From Candidatus Palibaumannia cicadellinicola (GTDB taxonomy: Bacteria; Pseudomonadota; Gammaproteobacteria; Enterobacterales; Enterobacteriaceae), in NCBI RefSeq assembly GCF_001269425.1, contig NZ_CP011787.1, positions 568,673-632,672 on the forward strand: a stretch of 64,000 nt of DNA, read 5' to 3'. The first letter of the stretch is position 1. Every line of letters starts with the position of its first letter. Position numbers and translations under genes: made by a program. A model generated the notes under the pieces. The model saw only the letters and a program-made list of their open reading frames with translations, was not told the origin of the DNA and did no database searches. Of the stretch, positions 1 to 10,848 are shown in pieces.

Positions 1-1
1 C

Positions 2-418
2 AGACTTTGTCAGCAGCTTGCAAGTTATCGCCTAAAAATTGTACTTGTCACTCATATAAATCATGCAAGAGAAATAAATTCAGAATTATGTGAAAGTATG
101 GCAAAACTACGTGCCAAGCAGATTATTTTACTTAATCAGAGTGTACTGTTACGCGGAATAAATGATAATGCTGATATTTTAGCTATATTAAGCGAAGCTT
201 TATTCTCCGCAGGGATACTACCCTACTATTTACATATGTTGGACTATGTGCAAGGTGCCGCTCATTTTAGAGTTAATGAACAAAGTGCTATAAATATTAT
301 GCAGAAACTATTGGGCAAAGTATCAGGTTATCTTGTTCCTAGATTAGTTAAAGAAATTCAAGGATTACCTAGTAAGATTTTACTAGATTTGAGATTAAAT
401 CATCAAAATAATTATTAA
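2..418 (+). CDS. epmB: EF-P beta-lysylation protein EpmB (lysine 2,3-aminomutase), 3' part
   Basis: Partial gene cut by the window edge; the frame is open from base 2, so the first internal ATG at 98 is not the start. EpmB converts lysine to beta-lysine, which EpmA attaches to elongation factor P. The C-terminal part shows the family's VTHINHAREI and RGINDNADIL segments and the LHMLDYVQGAAHF block. The radical-SAM CxxxCxxC cluster would lie upstream of the window. Its position next to groESL matches the E. coli order efp-epmB-groESL. The gene is convergent with groEL. Confidence 0.85.
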   Translation, partial: RLCQQLASYRLKIVLVTHINHAREINSELCESMAKLRAKQIILLNQSVLLRGINDNADILAILSEALFSAGILPYYLHMLDYVQGAAHFRVNEQSAINIMQKLLGKVSGYLVPRLVKEIQGLPSKILLDLRLNHQNNY

Positions 419-426
419 TTAATTAA

Positions 427-460
427 AACCCCCAGCCAATATTTACTTTGACTAGGGGTT
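427..460 (-). terminator. Hairpin between epmB and groEL, probable groESL terminator
   Basis: Left arm AACCCC (427-432) pairs with GGGGTT (455-460). Pairing continues inward with two mismatches to an eight-base loop. Read on the minus strand the hairpin is followed by a T-rich tract (425 downwards), as expected of an intrinsic terminator for groESL. It lacks a T run on the plus side, so use by epmB is less certain. Confidence 0.5.
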
Positions 461-554
461 GAATACTATTCATTAATGTATTTATTAATTTGAGCTTATG
501 ATGATGATATTTAAATATTTAATATAGATAACTAAACTAACCTAACTAACTACC

Positions 555-2237
<1,683 letters not shown>

Positions 2238-2247
2238 TTAAGCTAAA

Positions 2248-2541
2248 TTACTTTTCAACAATTGCTAAAATGTCACTTTCAGACATGATTAATACCTCAT
2301 CATTATCTATTTTTTCTACCTTAACACCATATCCGTCATTAAAAATAATTGTATCACCAACTTTAACGTCTAGTCCCCTAACTTGACCATTGTCCAGGAT
2401 ACGGCCACGACCTACTGCTAGTACTTCTCCGCGGGTAGATTTGCCAGCTGCAGATCCTGTTAGCATGATGCCGCCAGCTGATTTTGATTCAATTTCTTTA
2501 CGTTTTACGATAACGCGATCATGTAATGGACGAATTTTCAT
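2248..2541 (-). CDS. groES: Co-chaperonin GroES
   Basis: Heptameric lid of the GroEL cage; 97 residues as usual. It opens with [13 protein letters not shown], carries the mobile loop around residues 16-33 ([21 protein letters not shown] region), and ends with the conserved [13 protein letters not shown]. First gene of the groESL operon. An AAGGGG Shine-Dalgarno-like stretch lies just before the ATG. Confidence 0.98.
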   Translation of the reverse strand: MKIRPLHDRVIVKRKEIESKSAGGIMLTGSAAGKSTRGEVLAVGRGRILDNGQVRGLDVKVGDTIIFNDGYGVKVEKIDNDEVLIMSESDILAIVEK

Positions 2542-2634
2542 TGATAGCTCCCCTTAAAGAAAATTTCGGTCGGTTGTTTGTTGTGTTGGATAACTATTAG
2601 GCATATTTTTTATTTATGCCCCCTTCATACATTA

Positions 2635-2665
2635 ATGATTGGGGCGTTCAAGTAAGCTTCAAGGG
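2635..2665 (-). promoter_or_regulatory. Sigma-32 (heat-shock) promoter of groESL
   Basis: On the minus strand the -35 box CCCTTGAA (2665-2658) is followed by 13 bp and the -10 box CCCCAATCAT (2644-2635). Box sequences and spacing match the classic E. coli groE heat-shock promoter. It lies about 95 bp upstream of the groES start. Confidence 0.85.
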
Positions 2666-2802
2666 TAATAAAATAATTTTTTCTGTAATTCATTAATTGT
2701 TAGTAAAAAAATAATATTTTTTAAATAAAGAGAACTTCATAATATAATTATTTTATTTTAAAGCTTAAATTGCAGTTAATTTTCATAAATTAAGGAAACT
2801 AT

Positions 2803-4224
2803 ATGGCTAATAATTCAATCCGTATAGAAGAAGACTTACTTGGTACCCGTGAAGTGCCTGCCGCTGCTTATTATGGTATTCATACCTTACGAGCAAGCGA
2901 AAATTTTTCTATTAGTACTGTACGTATTAGCGATATCCCTGAATTAGTACGTAGTATGGTTATTGTAAAAAAAGCAGCTGCTATTGCTAATAAGGAATTA
3001 AAAACTCTACCTAATGCTATTGCAGATATCATTACTAGTGCTTGTGATGAGATGCTAGTTAAAGGCCGCTGTATGGATCAGTTTCCAGTTGATGTCTTCC
3101 AGGGTGGTGCCGGGACTTCAATTAATATGAACATTAATGAAGTATTAGCAAATATAGGATTAGAATTAATGGGACATAACAAAGGAGAGTATCAATTTCT
3201 TAGTCCTAATGATCACATTAATTTGTCTCAGTCTACCAACGACTCATATCCAACTGGTTTAAGATTAGCAGTATATAATGCTATTCAGCAACTAATAGTA
3301 GGCATAAATTATCTTAGTACTGGTTTTGAACAAAAAGCCAAGGCATTTGCTGATACACTAAAGATGGGACGTACCCAATTACAAGATGCTGTGCCAATGA
3401 CTTTAGGTCAAGAGTTTCATGCGTTTAATGTTCTTCTAAAGGAAGAGAAGAAAAATCTTCTTCGTAGTTCTGAACTACTGTTAGAAGTAAATTTAGGTGC
3501 TACTGCTATTGGTACTAGTATTAATACCCCATATGGTTATCAAGCTATTGTTGTAGAAAAATTAGCCAATATAAGTGGTTTACCATTTTTACCAGCGGAA
3601 GATTTAATAGAAGCAACTTCAGACTGTGGCGCCTATGTTATGGTACATAGTGCGCTAAAACGTCTTGCAGTAAAATTATCTAAAATTTGTAACGATTTAC
3701 GTTTGCTTTCTTCCGGTCCTAGAACTGGACTAAATGAAATTAATCTCCCACAAATGCAGGCTGGTTCATCGATTATGCCTGCTAAAGTTAATCCAGTTAT
3801 TCCTGAGGTAGTTAATCAAGTTTGCTTTAAGGTTATTGGTAATGATACTTGTATTACCATGGCAGCAGAGGCAGGTCAATTGCAACTAAATGTTATGGAA
3901 CCAGTTATTAGCCAAGCTATGTTCGAATCTATTTATCTTCTAACTAATGCTTGCTATAATTTACAGAATAAGTGTATTGTAGGCATTAGTGCTAATCATT
4001 CAATATGTAAACAATATGTTTTTAACTCTATTGGTCTAATAACCTATCTTAATCCTTTTATTGGACATAAAAACTGCGATAAAGTAGGTAAAATTTGTTC
4101 AGAAACAGGTAAGAGCGTACGAAACGTAGTGTTGGAACTAGGTCTTTTAAATGAAGTACAATTAGATGATCTTTTTTCGTTAAATAATTTAATATATCCT
4201 ATATATAAGGGACAACTTTATTAA
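2803..4224 (+). CDS. aspA: Aspartate ammonia-lyase (aspartase)
   Basis: Deaminates L-aspartate to fumarate and ammonia in the cytoplasm. 473 residues, slightly shorter than E. coli AspA (478). The fumarase/aspartase signature [15 protein letters not shown], which carries the catalytic-loop serine, lies near residue 325; the TNDSYPT segment and GRTQLQDA block are also present. The start follows an AAGGAAAC Shine-Dalgarno. Proximity to groESL and tRNA-Phe mirrors E. coli (groES, aspA, pheU). It could feed fumarate into a reduced TCA branch. Confidence 0.96.
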   Translation: MANNSIRIEEDLLGTREVPAAAYYGIHTLRASENFSISTVRISDIPELVRSMVIVKKAAAIANKELKTLPNAIADIITSACDEMLVKGRCMDQFPVDVFQGGAGTSINMNINEVLANIGLELMGHNKGEYQFLSPNDHINLSQSTNDSYPTGLRLAVYNAIQQLIVGINYLSTGFEQKAKAFADTLKMGRTQLQDAVPMTLGQEFHAFNVLLKEEKKNLLRSSELLLEVNLGATAIGTSINTPYGYQAIVVEKLANISGLPFLPAEDLIEATSDCGAYVMVHSALKRLAVKLSKICNDLRLLSSGPRTGLNEINLPQMQAGSSIMPAKVNPVIPEVVNQVCFKVIGNDTCITMAAEAGQLQLNVMEPVISQAMFESIYLLTNACYNLQNKCIVGISANHSICKQYVFNSIGLITYLNPFIGHKNCDKVGKICSETGKSVRNVVLELGLLNEVQLDDLFSLNNLIYPIYKGQLY

Positions 4225-4267
4225 ATTTGAAAGTTAATAAAATATTTACTTAACTTAATCAAGTGTA

Positions 4268-4276
4268 TGATATAAT
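4268..4276 (+). promoter_or_regulatory. Extended -10 promoter for tRNA-Phe and ffs
   Basis: TGATATAAT: a perfect TATAAT hexamer (4271-4276) with the TGn extension, 31 bp before the tRNA. No good -35 hexamer is visible, which fits an extended -10 promoter. Confidence 0.55.
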
Positions 4277-4307
4277 CTAATTATAGTTTTTTTTATACAA
4301 CCTTTTT

Positions 4308-4380
4308 GCCCGGATAGCTCAGTAGGTAGAGCAGGGGACTGAAAATCCCCGTGTCGGTGGTTCAATTCCGCCTCCGGGCA
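4308..4380 (+). tRNA. pheU: tRNA-Phe (GAA)
   Basis: 73-nt cloverleaf with acceptor GCCCGGA/TCCGGGC, D-loop AGTAGGTAGA, anticodon GAA in a GGGGA/TCCCC stem, T-loop TTCAATT and discriminator A. The 3' CCA is not encoded (CAT follows), so it must be added by Cca, whose gene is in this window. Placement next to aspA matches E. coli pheU. It lies 16 nt upstream of the 4.5S RNA. Confidence 0.97.
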
Positions 4381-4396
4381 CATTCCTAGTTAATAA

Positions 4397-4509
4397 GGAA
4401 GTCCATATTAGTGCTCCTGCATAATACTTACTTGTAAAATCGATCAGGTCCGGAAGGAAGCAGTCGTAGCAGGTTATTTGTGTGCCAGGATGTTGTTAAT
4501 TGGACTTCC
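4397..4509 (+). ncRNA. ffs: 4.5S RNA (signal recognition particle RNA)
   Basis: About 113 nt, the usual size (114 in E. coli). The conserved apical domain CAGGTCCGGAAGGAAGCAG is present at about 4455-4473, with the returning GTGTGCCAGGATGT strand. The ends form a GGAAGTCCA/TGGACTTCC closing stem. It binds Ffh for co-translational targeting. The immediately upstream tRNA-Phe suggests co-transcription and RNase P/E processing; ffs is at a different locus in E. coli. Confidence 0.95.
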
Positions 4510-4569
4510 GCCTTTCTTTAGCCTTTATATACATAAAAAAACTATATTGTTAGTTTATACTTGTTTTTA

Positions 4570-5172
4570 CTATAGTTTAGTAAAATTTTTAGCAAGATAT
4601 TTAGTCACCCCTTCAGGTGAAGGGATCATACCATCCTGATCTTTTTCCCACTGAGCTGGGCAAACTTCTCCATATTCTTCGTGAAATTGTAAAGCATCCA
4701 CCATACGTATCATTTCATCGATATTTCTGCCAAGTGGTAAATCATTAACTACTTGGTGACGTACAATACCATGGTTATCTATCAAAAATGAACCTCTTAA
4801 GGCAACACCTAAATCAGGATGTTCAATTCCATATGATTTTATAATTTCACGTTTTATGTCAGCAACCATAGGGTACTGTACTTTACTAATACCACCTTGG
4901 TTAATTGTCATAGATCGCCAAGCATTATGCACATATTCAGAATCGCATGAAATACCAATTATTTTAACACCTCTTTTATGAAAAGAAAAATAACGCTTGT
5001 CGAATGCTATTAACTCAGACGGACAAACAAAGGTAAAATCCATAGGCCAAAAGAAAACAACAGCCATATGACTTTTAATGTAGTTTTTTAGGTTAAAGTT
5101 ATTTACTATTTCACCATTTCCTAGTACGGCGGCTGCCGTAAAGTCAGGTGCTGGACGAGTAACTAATACCAT
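4570..5172 (-). CDS. 2-Cys peroxiredoxin (AhpC/TSA, Prx1 type)
   Basis: Thiol peroxidase that reduces hydrogen peroxide and organic hydroperoxides in the cytoplasm. 200 residues in one thioredoxin-fold domain. The peroxidatic cysteine is in FTFVCPSE (near residue 50) and the resolving cysteine in GEVCPAQW (near 170), so it is a typical two-Cys enzyme. The N-terminus MVLVTRPAPDFTAAAV is that of the 200-residue TSA-like group rather than E. coli AhpC (187 residues). It is often named tsaA or ahpC; the exact symbol is uncertain. It probably depends on a thioredoxin system encoded elsewhere. Confidence 0.93.
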   Translation of the reverse strand: MVLVTRPAPDFTAAAVLGNGEIVNNFNLKNYIKSHMAVVFFWPMDFTFVCPSELIAFDKRYFSFHKRGVKIIGISCDSEYVHNAWRSMTINQGGISKVQYPMVADIKREIIKSYGIEHPDLGVALRGSFLIDNHGIVRHQVVNDLPLGRNIDEMIRMVDALQFHEEYGEVCPAQWEKDQDGMIPSPEGVTKYLAKNFTKL

Positions 5173-5345
5173 AATATTTTTTCCTATTTTATCTAGATAA
5201 AGCCTAAATATAAATTTATTGTAAAGTAATACACTACAATAATAAAGCTAAACGCTATAATTTATTAGGTAAATATATTGTTATTAACTAGATTAACTTT
5301 TAACATATTTATTATCTACTTACTGTACTTGCAGATTATGATTGT

Positions 5346-5475
5346 ATTGCTATTTATCTGCAGCCAGAACAAACAAAGTAGTGCCTGCCTGCATTTTTTT
5401 ATTATCGCTTTATGGTCCTAGCGGTAGGTAGCTGGAGGATAAAGTATTATTCCCGCTAGGATATTTGGGAGCAAC
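5346..5475 (+). pseudogene. queA: Relic of queA (SAM:tRNA ribosyltransferase-isomerase), N-terminal part
   Basis: No intact frame, but three footprints of the QueA N-terminus occur in order in shifting frames. IAIYLQPEQ at 5346-5372 compares with IARYPQPER. LLSLYGPSGR at 5399-5428 compares with LLSLDGPTGA. SIIPARIFGS at 5443-5472 compares with RVIPARLFGR. Stops (for example TAG at 5429) and frame changes show decay. The C-terminal two thirds are deleted and the tgt relic follows directly. Position upstream of yajC matches the E. coli order queA-tgt-yajC-secDF. Queuosine tRNA modification should be absent. Confidence 0.8.
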
Positions 5476-5828
5476 ATTAAATACCATACGATAAACTACT
5501 TTAGTTTATTAAAGTAAGTAAGCCAGAAGATGTAGTTTAAGGGTTGTTTCGTTGGATAATCGATATTATTTATTATCCCTAATAGGGATGCGCGTCATTT
5601 TTTTATATTTTTTATCAATTTGGTAATGAAAATACGTAATGTTACATCGCTATATGTTTAGTGTTACTATTATACATATTTTCATTATAGTAAAGCTTAT
5701 TGGCATCATTTTGATAAAAATCACTAAATATTTTGTGATAGTATTATATTCACAATGTACTACGACGTTATTATCAGCGTTTTATGGCTTGGTGACGTAG
5801 TCATGCTGCTATAGATACAGGTACATGA
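5476..5828 (+). pseudogene. tgt: Relic of tgt (tRNA-guanine transglycosylase), C-terminal part
   Basis: A collinear footprint of the Tgt C-terminal half is readable over several frames. VSKPEDVV (5514 on) compares with VGKPEDLV. IIPNRDARH (about 5567-5593) compares with VMPTRNARN. VMKIRN (5623-5640) compares with VIKIRN. HYSKAYWHHFDK (5683-5718) compares with NYSRAYLHHLDR. LRRYYQRFMA (5760-5789) compares with LRYYQRLMA. Many stops are present and the zinc-binding CxCxxC is gone. The first part of the gene is deleted together with the end of queA. The relic ends about 60 bp before yajC. Confidence 0.85.
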
Positions 5829-5887
5829 AGAAATGTTATTTAATAATTTTCTAAAAAAATTTTTTTTAAACTAAAAATGAGGTAATC

Positions 5888-6226
5888 ATGGATATATTTT
5901 TTTTTATTACTGATGCTATAGCAAGTACTAGCGATTATTCAAGAGGAAGTTCTTACTCTATGATAATTATGCTGGTATTTTTCTTTTTAATTTTTTATTT
6001 AATGGTATTACGTCCGCAACAAAAACGCGCCAAAGTCCATAATGAATTAATAAATTCTATCTCTAAAGGAGATGAAGTACTTACTAACGGGGGGTTAATA
6101 GGTAAAGTAGTTAAAATCACTGCAACTGGTTATCTATCAGTAGCACTAAATGAAACAAATGAAGTATTGATTAAACGTGACTTTATAGCTTCGGTATTAC
6201 CAAAAGGTACAATTAAAGCATTATAA
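5888..6226 (+). CDS. yajC: Sec translocase accessory subunit YajC
   Basis: Small inner-membrane partner of SecDF. 112 residues: short N-terminus, one hydrophobic helix (about 22-42, IIMLVFFFLIFYLMVL), then the signature LRPQQKRAKVH and GDEVLTNGGLIGKV. The start follows AATGAGGTAATC. A run of nine T lies within the first five codons, a potential slippage site, but the frame is intact. First gene of yajC-secD-secF, with 12 bp to secD. Confidence 0.96.
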   Translation: MDIFFFITDAIASTSDYSRGSSYSMIIMLVFFFLIFYLMVLRPQQKRAKVHNELINSISKGDEVLTNGGLIGKVVKITATGYLSVALNETNEVLIKRDFIASVLPKGTIKAL

Positions 6227-6238
6227 GGTAAGAATAGT

Positions 6239-8092
6239 ATGAAAAATATTGTGTTAAATAGCTATCCTTTATGGAAGTATATAATACTAGTATTTATTTT
6301 AATATTTGGCTTACTATATGCACTGCCAAATTTTTTTGGTGAAGATTTTGCTATACAAATCACAGGTACTAGTGGTACTACTATTAGTAAATTAACACTA
6401 AGATATATTAACAATTTACTTCAAAAACAACATATTACTAATAAGTCTATTACATTAATTAATGATACTATTTTAGTAAAATTTAATAATCAAAATATAC
6501 AGTTATCAGCCTATGAAACATTATTAAATACACTAGGTAATAATTATGTCGTTGCACTTCATTTAGCACCAGCTACGCCATTATTTTTAGCGAAAATAGG
6601 TTCTAAGCCTATGAAATTAGGTTTAGATTTACGTGGTGGCGTCCATTTTTTAATTGACGTAGATATTAATACAATTCTTAGTAATGTACAACAAAAAAAT
6701 ATTAGCATGATGCTGGAAGAGTTGCGTGCGAAAAATATTCCTTATATTTCAGTGCATAAAATAGATAATTACGGGAGCGAGATTTGTTTTTTGAATGCAT
6801 CTATACGTGAACAAGCACTTTATTTGATTAGGTCAATTAACCATACTAATCTATTAATAAAACGTAGTGGTAAATATAATATCAGCGCTAATTTATCTGA
6901 TACTAATATACGTGAAGTACGTAACTCTGCAGTACAACAGAACATGACTATTATACGGAATCGTGTCAATCAATTAGGTATAGCTGAGTCACTAGTACAG
7001 CGTAATGGATCTAATAGAATTATAGTAGAATTACCTGGTATTCAGGATCCAGCACGTGCTAAGGAAATTATAGGCGCTACTGCTATGCTAGAGTTTAGGC
7101 TAGTAAATAATAATACCGTATATAATCCTAACGAAGCTAGTAAGCGATTTCCAGAAAATTTAGAAGTTAAATTTACTCGTCATGGTCATCCGGTAGTATT
7201 ATATAAACCTATAATTATGACAGGTAATCATATTATAAATGCTACTTGCAGTAAGGATGATTATAATAACCCGCAGGTTAATATTTTTTTAGACCATGCT
7301 GGTGGAAATATTATGTCTAAATTTACTAAGAATAATATCGGGAAGCTAATAGCTACACTATTAATTGAATATAAAGATCATGGTAAAAACAACACTAACT
7401 TAGTTAAGCAAGAAGAAGTAATTAACATTGCGACTATCCAGTCACGTATTAGTAATATGTTTTGCATTACTGGTATTAGTAATATGAAAGAAGCACGTCA
7501 TCTTGCATTATTACTACGTACTGGTGCATTGAGTGCACCAATAAAAATTGTTGAGGAGTGTACTATTGGACCTACTCTTGGTAGACTAAATATCACTCAG
7601 GGTTTAGTAGCATGTATCTGGGGACTAATAGCTTCTATACTATTTATGGTCATATGGTACCGTAAGTTTGGTCTTATTGCTGCTACAGCACTTATTGCTA
7701 ATTGTATTCTTATTATGGGAGTTATGTCATTATTACCAGGTGCTACTCTAACAATGCCGGGTATCGCTGGTATAGTACTAACTCTAGCAGTTGCAGTAGA
7801 TGCTAACGTACTAATTTATGAACGCATAAAAGAGGAGCTCCTTAACGGGAGAAAGGTACAACATGCTATTCATCAAGGTTATCATTGTGCTTTTTCTAGT
7901 ATATTAGACGCTAATATGACAACTCTTATTACTACTATAATTCTCTATGAATTTGGGACTGGTCCTATTAAAGGTTTTGCAATAACTACTGCTATTGGTA
8001 TAGCCACTTCAATGTTTACAGCTATTATAGGCACTCGTGCTATAGTTAATTTACTATATGGTAGTAAGTCTATATCTAAACTATCTATTTAG
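6239..8092 (+). CDS. secD: Protein translocase subunit SecD
   Basis: Inner-membrane subunit that uses the proton gradient to pull proteins through SecYEG. 617 residues (615 in E. coli). N-terminal membrane helix (12-32), large periplasmic P1 region with MKLGLDLRGGVHFLIDVD near residue 126, and five C-terminal helices. The conserved AVDANVLIYERIKEEL in the helix bundle (about 522-537) includes the aspartate needed for proton flow. It is 8 bp upstream of secF. Confidence 0.97.
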   Translation: MKNIVLNSYPLWKYIILVFILIFGLLYALPNFFGEDFAIQITGTSGTTISKLTLRYINNLLQKQHITNKSITLINDTILVKFNNQNIQLSAYETLLNTLGNNYVVALHLAPATPLFLAKIGSKPMKLGLDLRGGVHFLIDVDINTILSNVQQKNISMMLEELRAKNIPYISVHKIDNYGSEICFLNASIREQALYLIRSINHTNLLIKRSGKYNISANLSDTNIREVRNSAVQQNMTIIRNRVNQLGIAESLVQRNGSNRIIVELPGIQDPARAKEIIGATAMLEFRLVNNNTVYNPNEASKRFPENLEVKFTRHGHPVVLYKPIIMTGNHIINATCSKDDYNNPQVNIFLDHAGGNIMSKFTKNNIGKLIATLLIEYKDHGKNNTNLVKQEEVINIATIQSRISNMFCITGISNMKEARHLALLLRTGALSAPIKIVEECTIGPTLGRLNITQGLVACIWGLIASILFMVIWYRKFGLIAATALIANCILIMGVMSLLPGATLTMPGIAGIVLTLAVAVDANVLIYERIKEELLNGRKVQHAIHQGYHCAFSSILDANMTTLITTIILYEFGTGPIKGFAITTAIGIATSMFTAIIGTRAIVNLLYGSKSISKLSI

Positions 8093-8100
8093 ATAATATT

Positions 8101-9054
8101 ATGATTATGCAAAACAGTATAGAAGAATTAACTTATGGCCATAAAATATACAATTTTATGCGTTGGTCATATATTGCTTTCATGTTATCTATAATAACAT
8201 TTATAGCTTCTATTACTGTTATATTTTTATGTGGTTTTAATTTAGGATTAGATTTTACTGGTGGTACAGTGATTGAATTAAAGTTAGAAAAAACTACAGA
8301 TATCAATAAAATACGAGAAGCAATACAACATGCAGTATTTAGAGATCCTATAGTCCAATACATTGGTAATAATAAAAATATAATTGTACGCATTCCTCCA
8401 GTAGAAGAAAATACTGAAAAAAAACTTGGTAATAAAGTACTTAGGGTAATAGATAAAGTTACTAACCAGAAAGCTACTTTAACAAGATTAGAGTATATTG
8501 GACCTAACGTTAGCTATGATATATTGTCAGCAGGTATTATCTCACTACTGTTAGCTATAATTTGTATTTTTATCTACGTAGTTGTTCGTTTTGAGTGGAG
8601 ATTGGCAACTGGTACTGTAATAGCTTTAATCCATGATGTTGTTATTACCCTAGGTTTGCTATCATTATTCCATCTGGAAATAGAACTAACCATTATAGCT
8701 GCTCTAATTTCTGTTATTGGTTATTCACTCAATGATAGCATCGTAGTTTCTGATAGAATCCGTGAAAATTTTCGTAAAATTAGTAGTATTAATACTAATG
8801 CTTATGAAATTTTTAATATTTCGCTTACTCAAACACTCAGTAGAACAATGATTACTTCAGCTATTACTATGATGGTAGTACTAATATTACTTATTTTTGG
8901 TGGATCAATGCTACGTGTTTTTTCTATTACTTTGTTAACTGGTGTTTTTATCGGGACAATTTCATCAATATATGTTGCTTCTGCGCTTGCTCTGAAGCTT
9001 GGTATGAAACGCGAACATATTATGCAACAACAAATAAATAAAGAAAGCATATAA
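8101..9054 (+). CDS. secF: Protein translocase subunit SecF
   Basis: Partner of SecD in the SecDF-YajC complex. 317 residues (323 in E. coli). First helix near 22-45, the family signature FNLGLDFTGGTVIEL (about 46-60), and five C-terminal helices with VIGYSLNDSIVVSDRIREN (about 205-223). The start ATGATTATG offers two in-frame Met codons; the first is used here. Last gene of the operon. The 146-bp gap to ribD held yajD, tsx, yajI and nrdR in E. coli and shows nothing recognisable. Confidence 0.97.
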   Translation: MIMQNSIEELTYGHKIYNFMRWSYIAFMLSIITFIASITVIFLCGFNLGLDFTGGTVIELKLEKTTDINKIREAIQHAVFRDPIVQYIGNNKNIIVRIPPVEENTEKKLGNKVLRVIDKVTNQKATLTRLEYIGPNVSYDILSAGIISLLLAIICIFIYVVVRFEWRLATGTVIALIHDVVITLGLLSLFHLEIELTIIAALISVIGYSLNDSIVVSDRIRENFRKISSINTNAYEIFNISLTQTLSRTMITSAITMMVVLILLIFGGSMLRVFSITLLTGVFIGTISSIYVASALALKLGMKREHIMQQQINKESI

Positions 9055-9200
9055 AATATATATATTTATATTGATATCTTTTTAACGAAACTAAATACTT
9101 AGTGTTCATTATCACAGATAATTTGAATTTAAGTTATTTAACATTAAAAAAATATAATATGAGTATATTCATTACATAGTTCTTATAGGCTTATTCAATC

Positions 9201-10334
9201 ATGATAGATGATGAATTTTACTTAGCATTAGCATTTAAGTTAGCTAGTCGTGGACGTTTTACTACAGCACCTAATCCTAATGTAGGCTGTGTTATTATAC
9301 GCGATCAAGTAATAGTTGGTCAAGGTTACCATGTACGAGCTGGTGAACCTCATGCAGAAGTGCATGCACTACGCATGGCTGGTCAAGCTGCTAGGGGCGC
9401 TACTGCTTATATCACACTAGAACCTTGCAGTTACTATGGACGTACCCCACCATGTACAGAAGCCTTAATAGAAGCAGGGATAGTACGAGTAGTTACTGCT
9501 ATGTTAGATCCTAATCCAAAAGTTAATGGTCGTGGCATTTATCGTCTACAACAAGCTAACATAGAAGTACGCTATAATCTTATGCTACGAGAAGCCGAGA
9601 TTATTAATAAAGGTTTTTTAAAAAGAATGCGTACTGGTTTTCCTTGGATTATAGTAAAACTAGCGGCTTCTTTGGATGGACGTACAGCAATGGCATCAGG
9701 AGATAGTCGTTGGATTACTTCTGATCAAGCACGTCAAGATGTACAGCGCTTTCGTGCTGAAAGCGACGTTATTCTTTCTACTTCAGCTACTATATTAGCT
9801 GATAATCCATTACTGAATGTGCGATGGTTATCTCTTCCAGATGAAGTTAAGTGCTTATACGAAAACGAAGAAAAGTCACTACGACAACCAATAAGGGTAA
9901 TTATCGATAGCGCAAATAGGGTCAATCCCTCACACCGTGTAGTACAATGTGAGGGAAAAACCTTGTTAGCACGGATAAAACATGACAAAAACATCCAATG
10001 GCCGGCATTAGTTGAGCAATTACAGTTACCATCATGTAATAAGAATGGTATCGTATATATTGATCTCATTGCGCTTATGATGCAATTAGCAAGCAGACAA
10101 ATTAATATTGTATGGGTAGAGGCTGGAGCTAGTATGGTTGGAGCGTTATTATCTTCAAGTCTAGTTGATGAATTAATTATTTATATTTCACCAAAACTAC
10201 TAGGTTCAGCTGCTAGACCATTATGCTTATTACCAGAACTTGAACATCTAAGTGATGCGCGATGTTTTGATATAATTGATATACATAAAATTGGCCCTGA
10301 TATACGCCTAAGTTTAAAACCAATATTGAAATGA
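9201..10334 (+). CDS. ribD: Bifunctional riboflavin biosynthesis deaminase/reductase RibD
   Basis: Catalyses the second and third steps of riboflavin synthesis from GTP: pyrimidine deamination, then NADPH-dependent reduction of the ribose. 377 residues. The N-terminal cytidine-deaminase-like domain has the zinc motifs HAEVHA (about 51) and PCSYYGRTPPC (about 75-85). The C-terminal reductase starts near 148 with KLAASLDGRTAM. The usual HH of PCSHHGRTPPC is YY here; the zinc cysteines are intact. With ribH, and ribB at 28.2 kb, it indicates B2 synthesis, a likely host benefit. Confidence 0.96.
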   Translation: MIDDEFYLALAFKLASRGRFTTAPNPNVGCVIIRDQVIVGQGYHVRAGEPHAEVHALRMAGQAARGATAYITLEPCSYYGRTPPCTEALIEAGIVRVVTAMLDPNPKVNGRGIYRLQQANIEVRYNLMLREAEIINKGFLKRMRTGFPWIIVKLAASLDGRTAMASGDSRWITSDQARQDVQRFRAESDVILSTSATILADNPLLNVRWLSLPDEVKCLYENEEKSLRQPIRVIIDSANRVNPSHRVVQCEGKTLLARIKHDKNIQWPALVEQLQLPSCNKNGIVYIDLIALMMQLASRQINIVWVEAGASMVGALLSSSLVDELIIYISPKLLGSAARPLCLLPELEHLSDARCFDIIDIHKIGPDIRLSLKPILK

Positions 10335-10367
10335 ATAAACTAAACTGTAAGGATAAGGATAATAATT

Positions 10368-10835
10368 ATGAAAGTAATTAAAGGTATGATTACTGCTCCT
10401 AATGCGCACATTGCAATAGCAATTGCTAGCTTTAACCAATTTGTCAATGATAGCCTACTTAATGGTGCAATAGATATTTTGATTCGCATTGGTCAGGTTA
10501 AAGACGAAAATATTACTGTAGTATGGGTACCAGGAGCCTATGAGTTACCGCTAGTTGTAAGTAATTTGGCAAAAAGTAATAAATACAATGCCGTAGTTGC
10601 TTTAGGTACTATTATACGTGGAGGTACCGCACATTTTGATTTTATTGCTAGAGAGTGTAGTTCTGGTCTATCCAAAGTAGCTATTAATAGTTCTATACCT
10701 GTAACATTTGGCGTTCTTACAACTGAAAGTCTTGAGCAAGCCATACAACGTGCCGGTGGAAAAGCTGGTAATAAGGGCGCAGAAGCAGCATTAGCTACTT
10801 TAGAAATGATTAATGTATTACAAGCTATTAAATAA
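10368..10835 (+). CDS. ribH: 6,7-dimethyl-8-ribityllumazine synthase
   Basis: Condenses 5-amino-6-ribitylaminouracil with dihydroxybutanone phosphate (the product of RibB) to lumazine. 155 residues, usual size (156). Substrate-site motifs are [11 protein letters not shown] (about 48-58), [15 protein letters not shown] (about 80-94) and [12 protein letters not shown]. The start follows a GGATAAGGATAAT Shine-Dalgarno region. Second gene of ribD-ribH-nusB; also called ribE in E. coli. Confidence 0.97.
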   Translation: MKVIKGMITAPNAHIAIAIASFNQFVNDSLLNGAIDILIRIGQVKDENITVVWVPGAYELPLVVSNLAKSNKYNAVVALGTIIRGGTAHFDFIARECSSGLSKVAINSSIPVTFGVLTTESLEQAIQRAGGKAGNKGAEAALATLEMINVLQAIK

Positions 10836-10848
10836 TAAATACTGAGTA

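Noticed and set aside
5416-5461. Inverted repeat TCCTAGCGG/CCGCTAGGA that looked like an RNA element or terminator
   Set aside because: Both arms fall inside readable queA footprint (GPSG and IPAR codons), so the pairing is most simply coincidental.
5735-5755. TGTGA...TCACA resembling a CRP site
   Set aside because: The spacer is 11 instead of 6 and it lies within the tgt relic.
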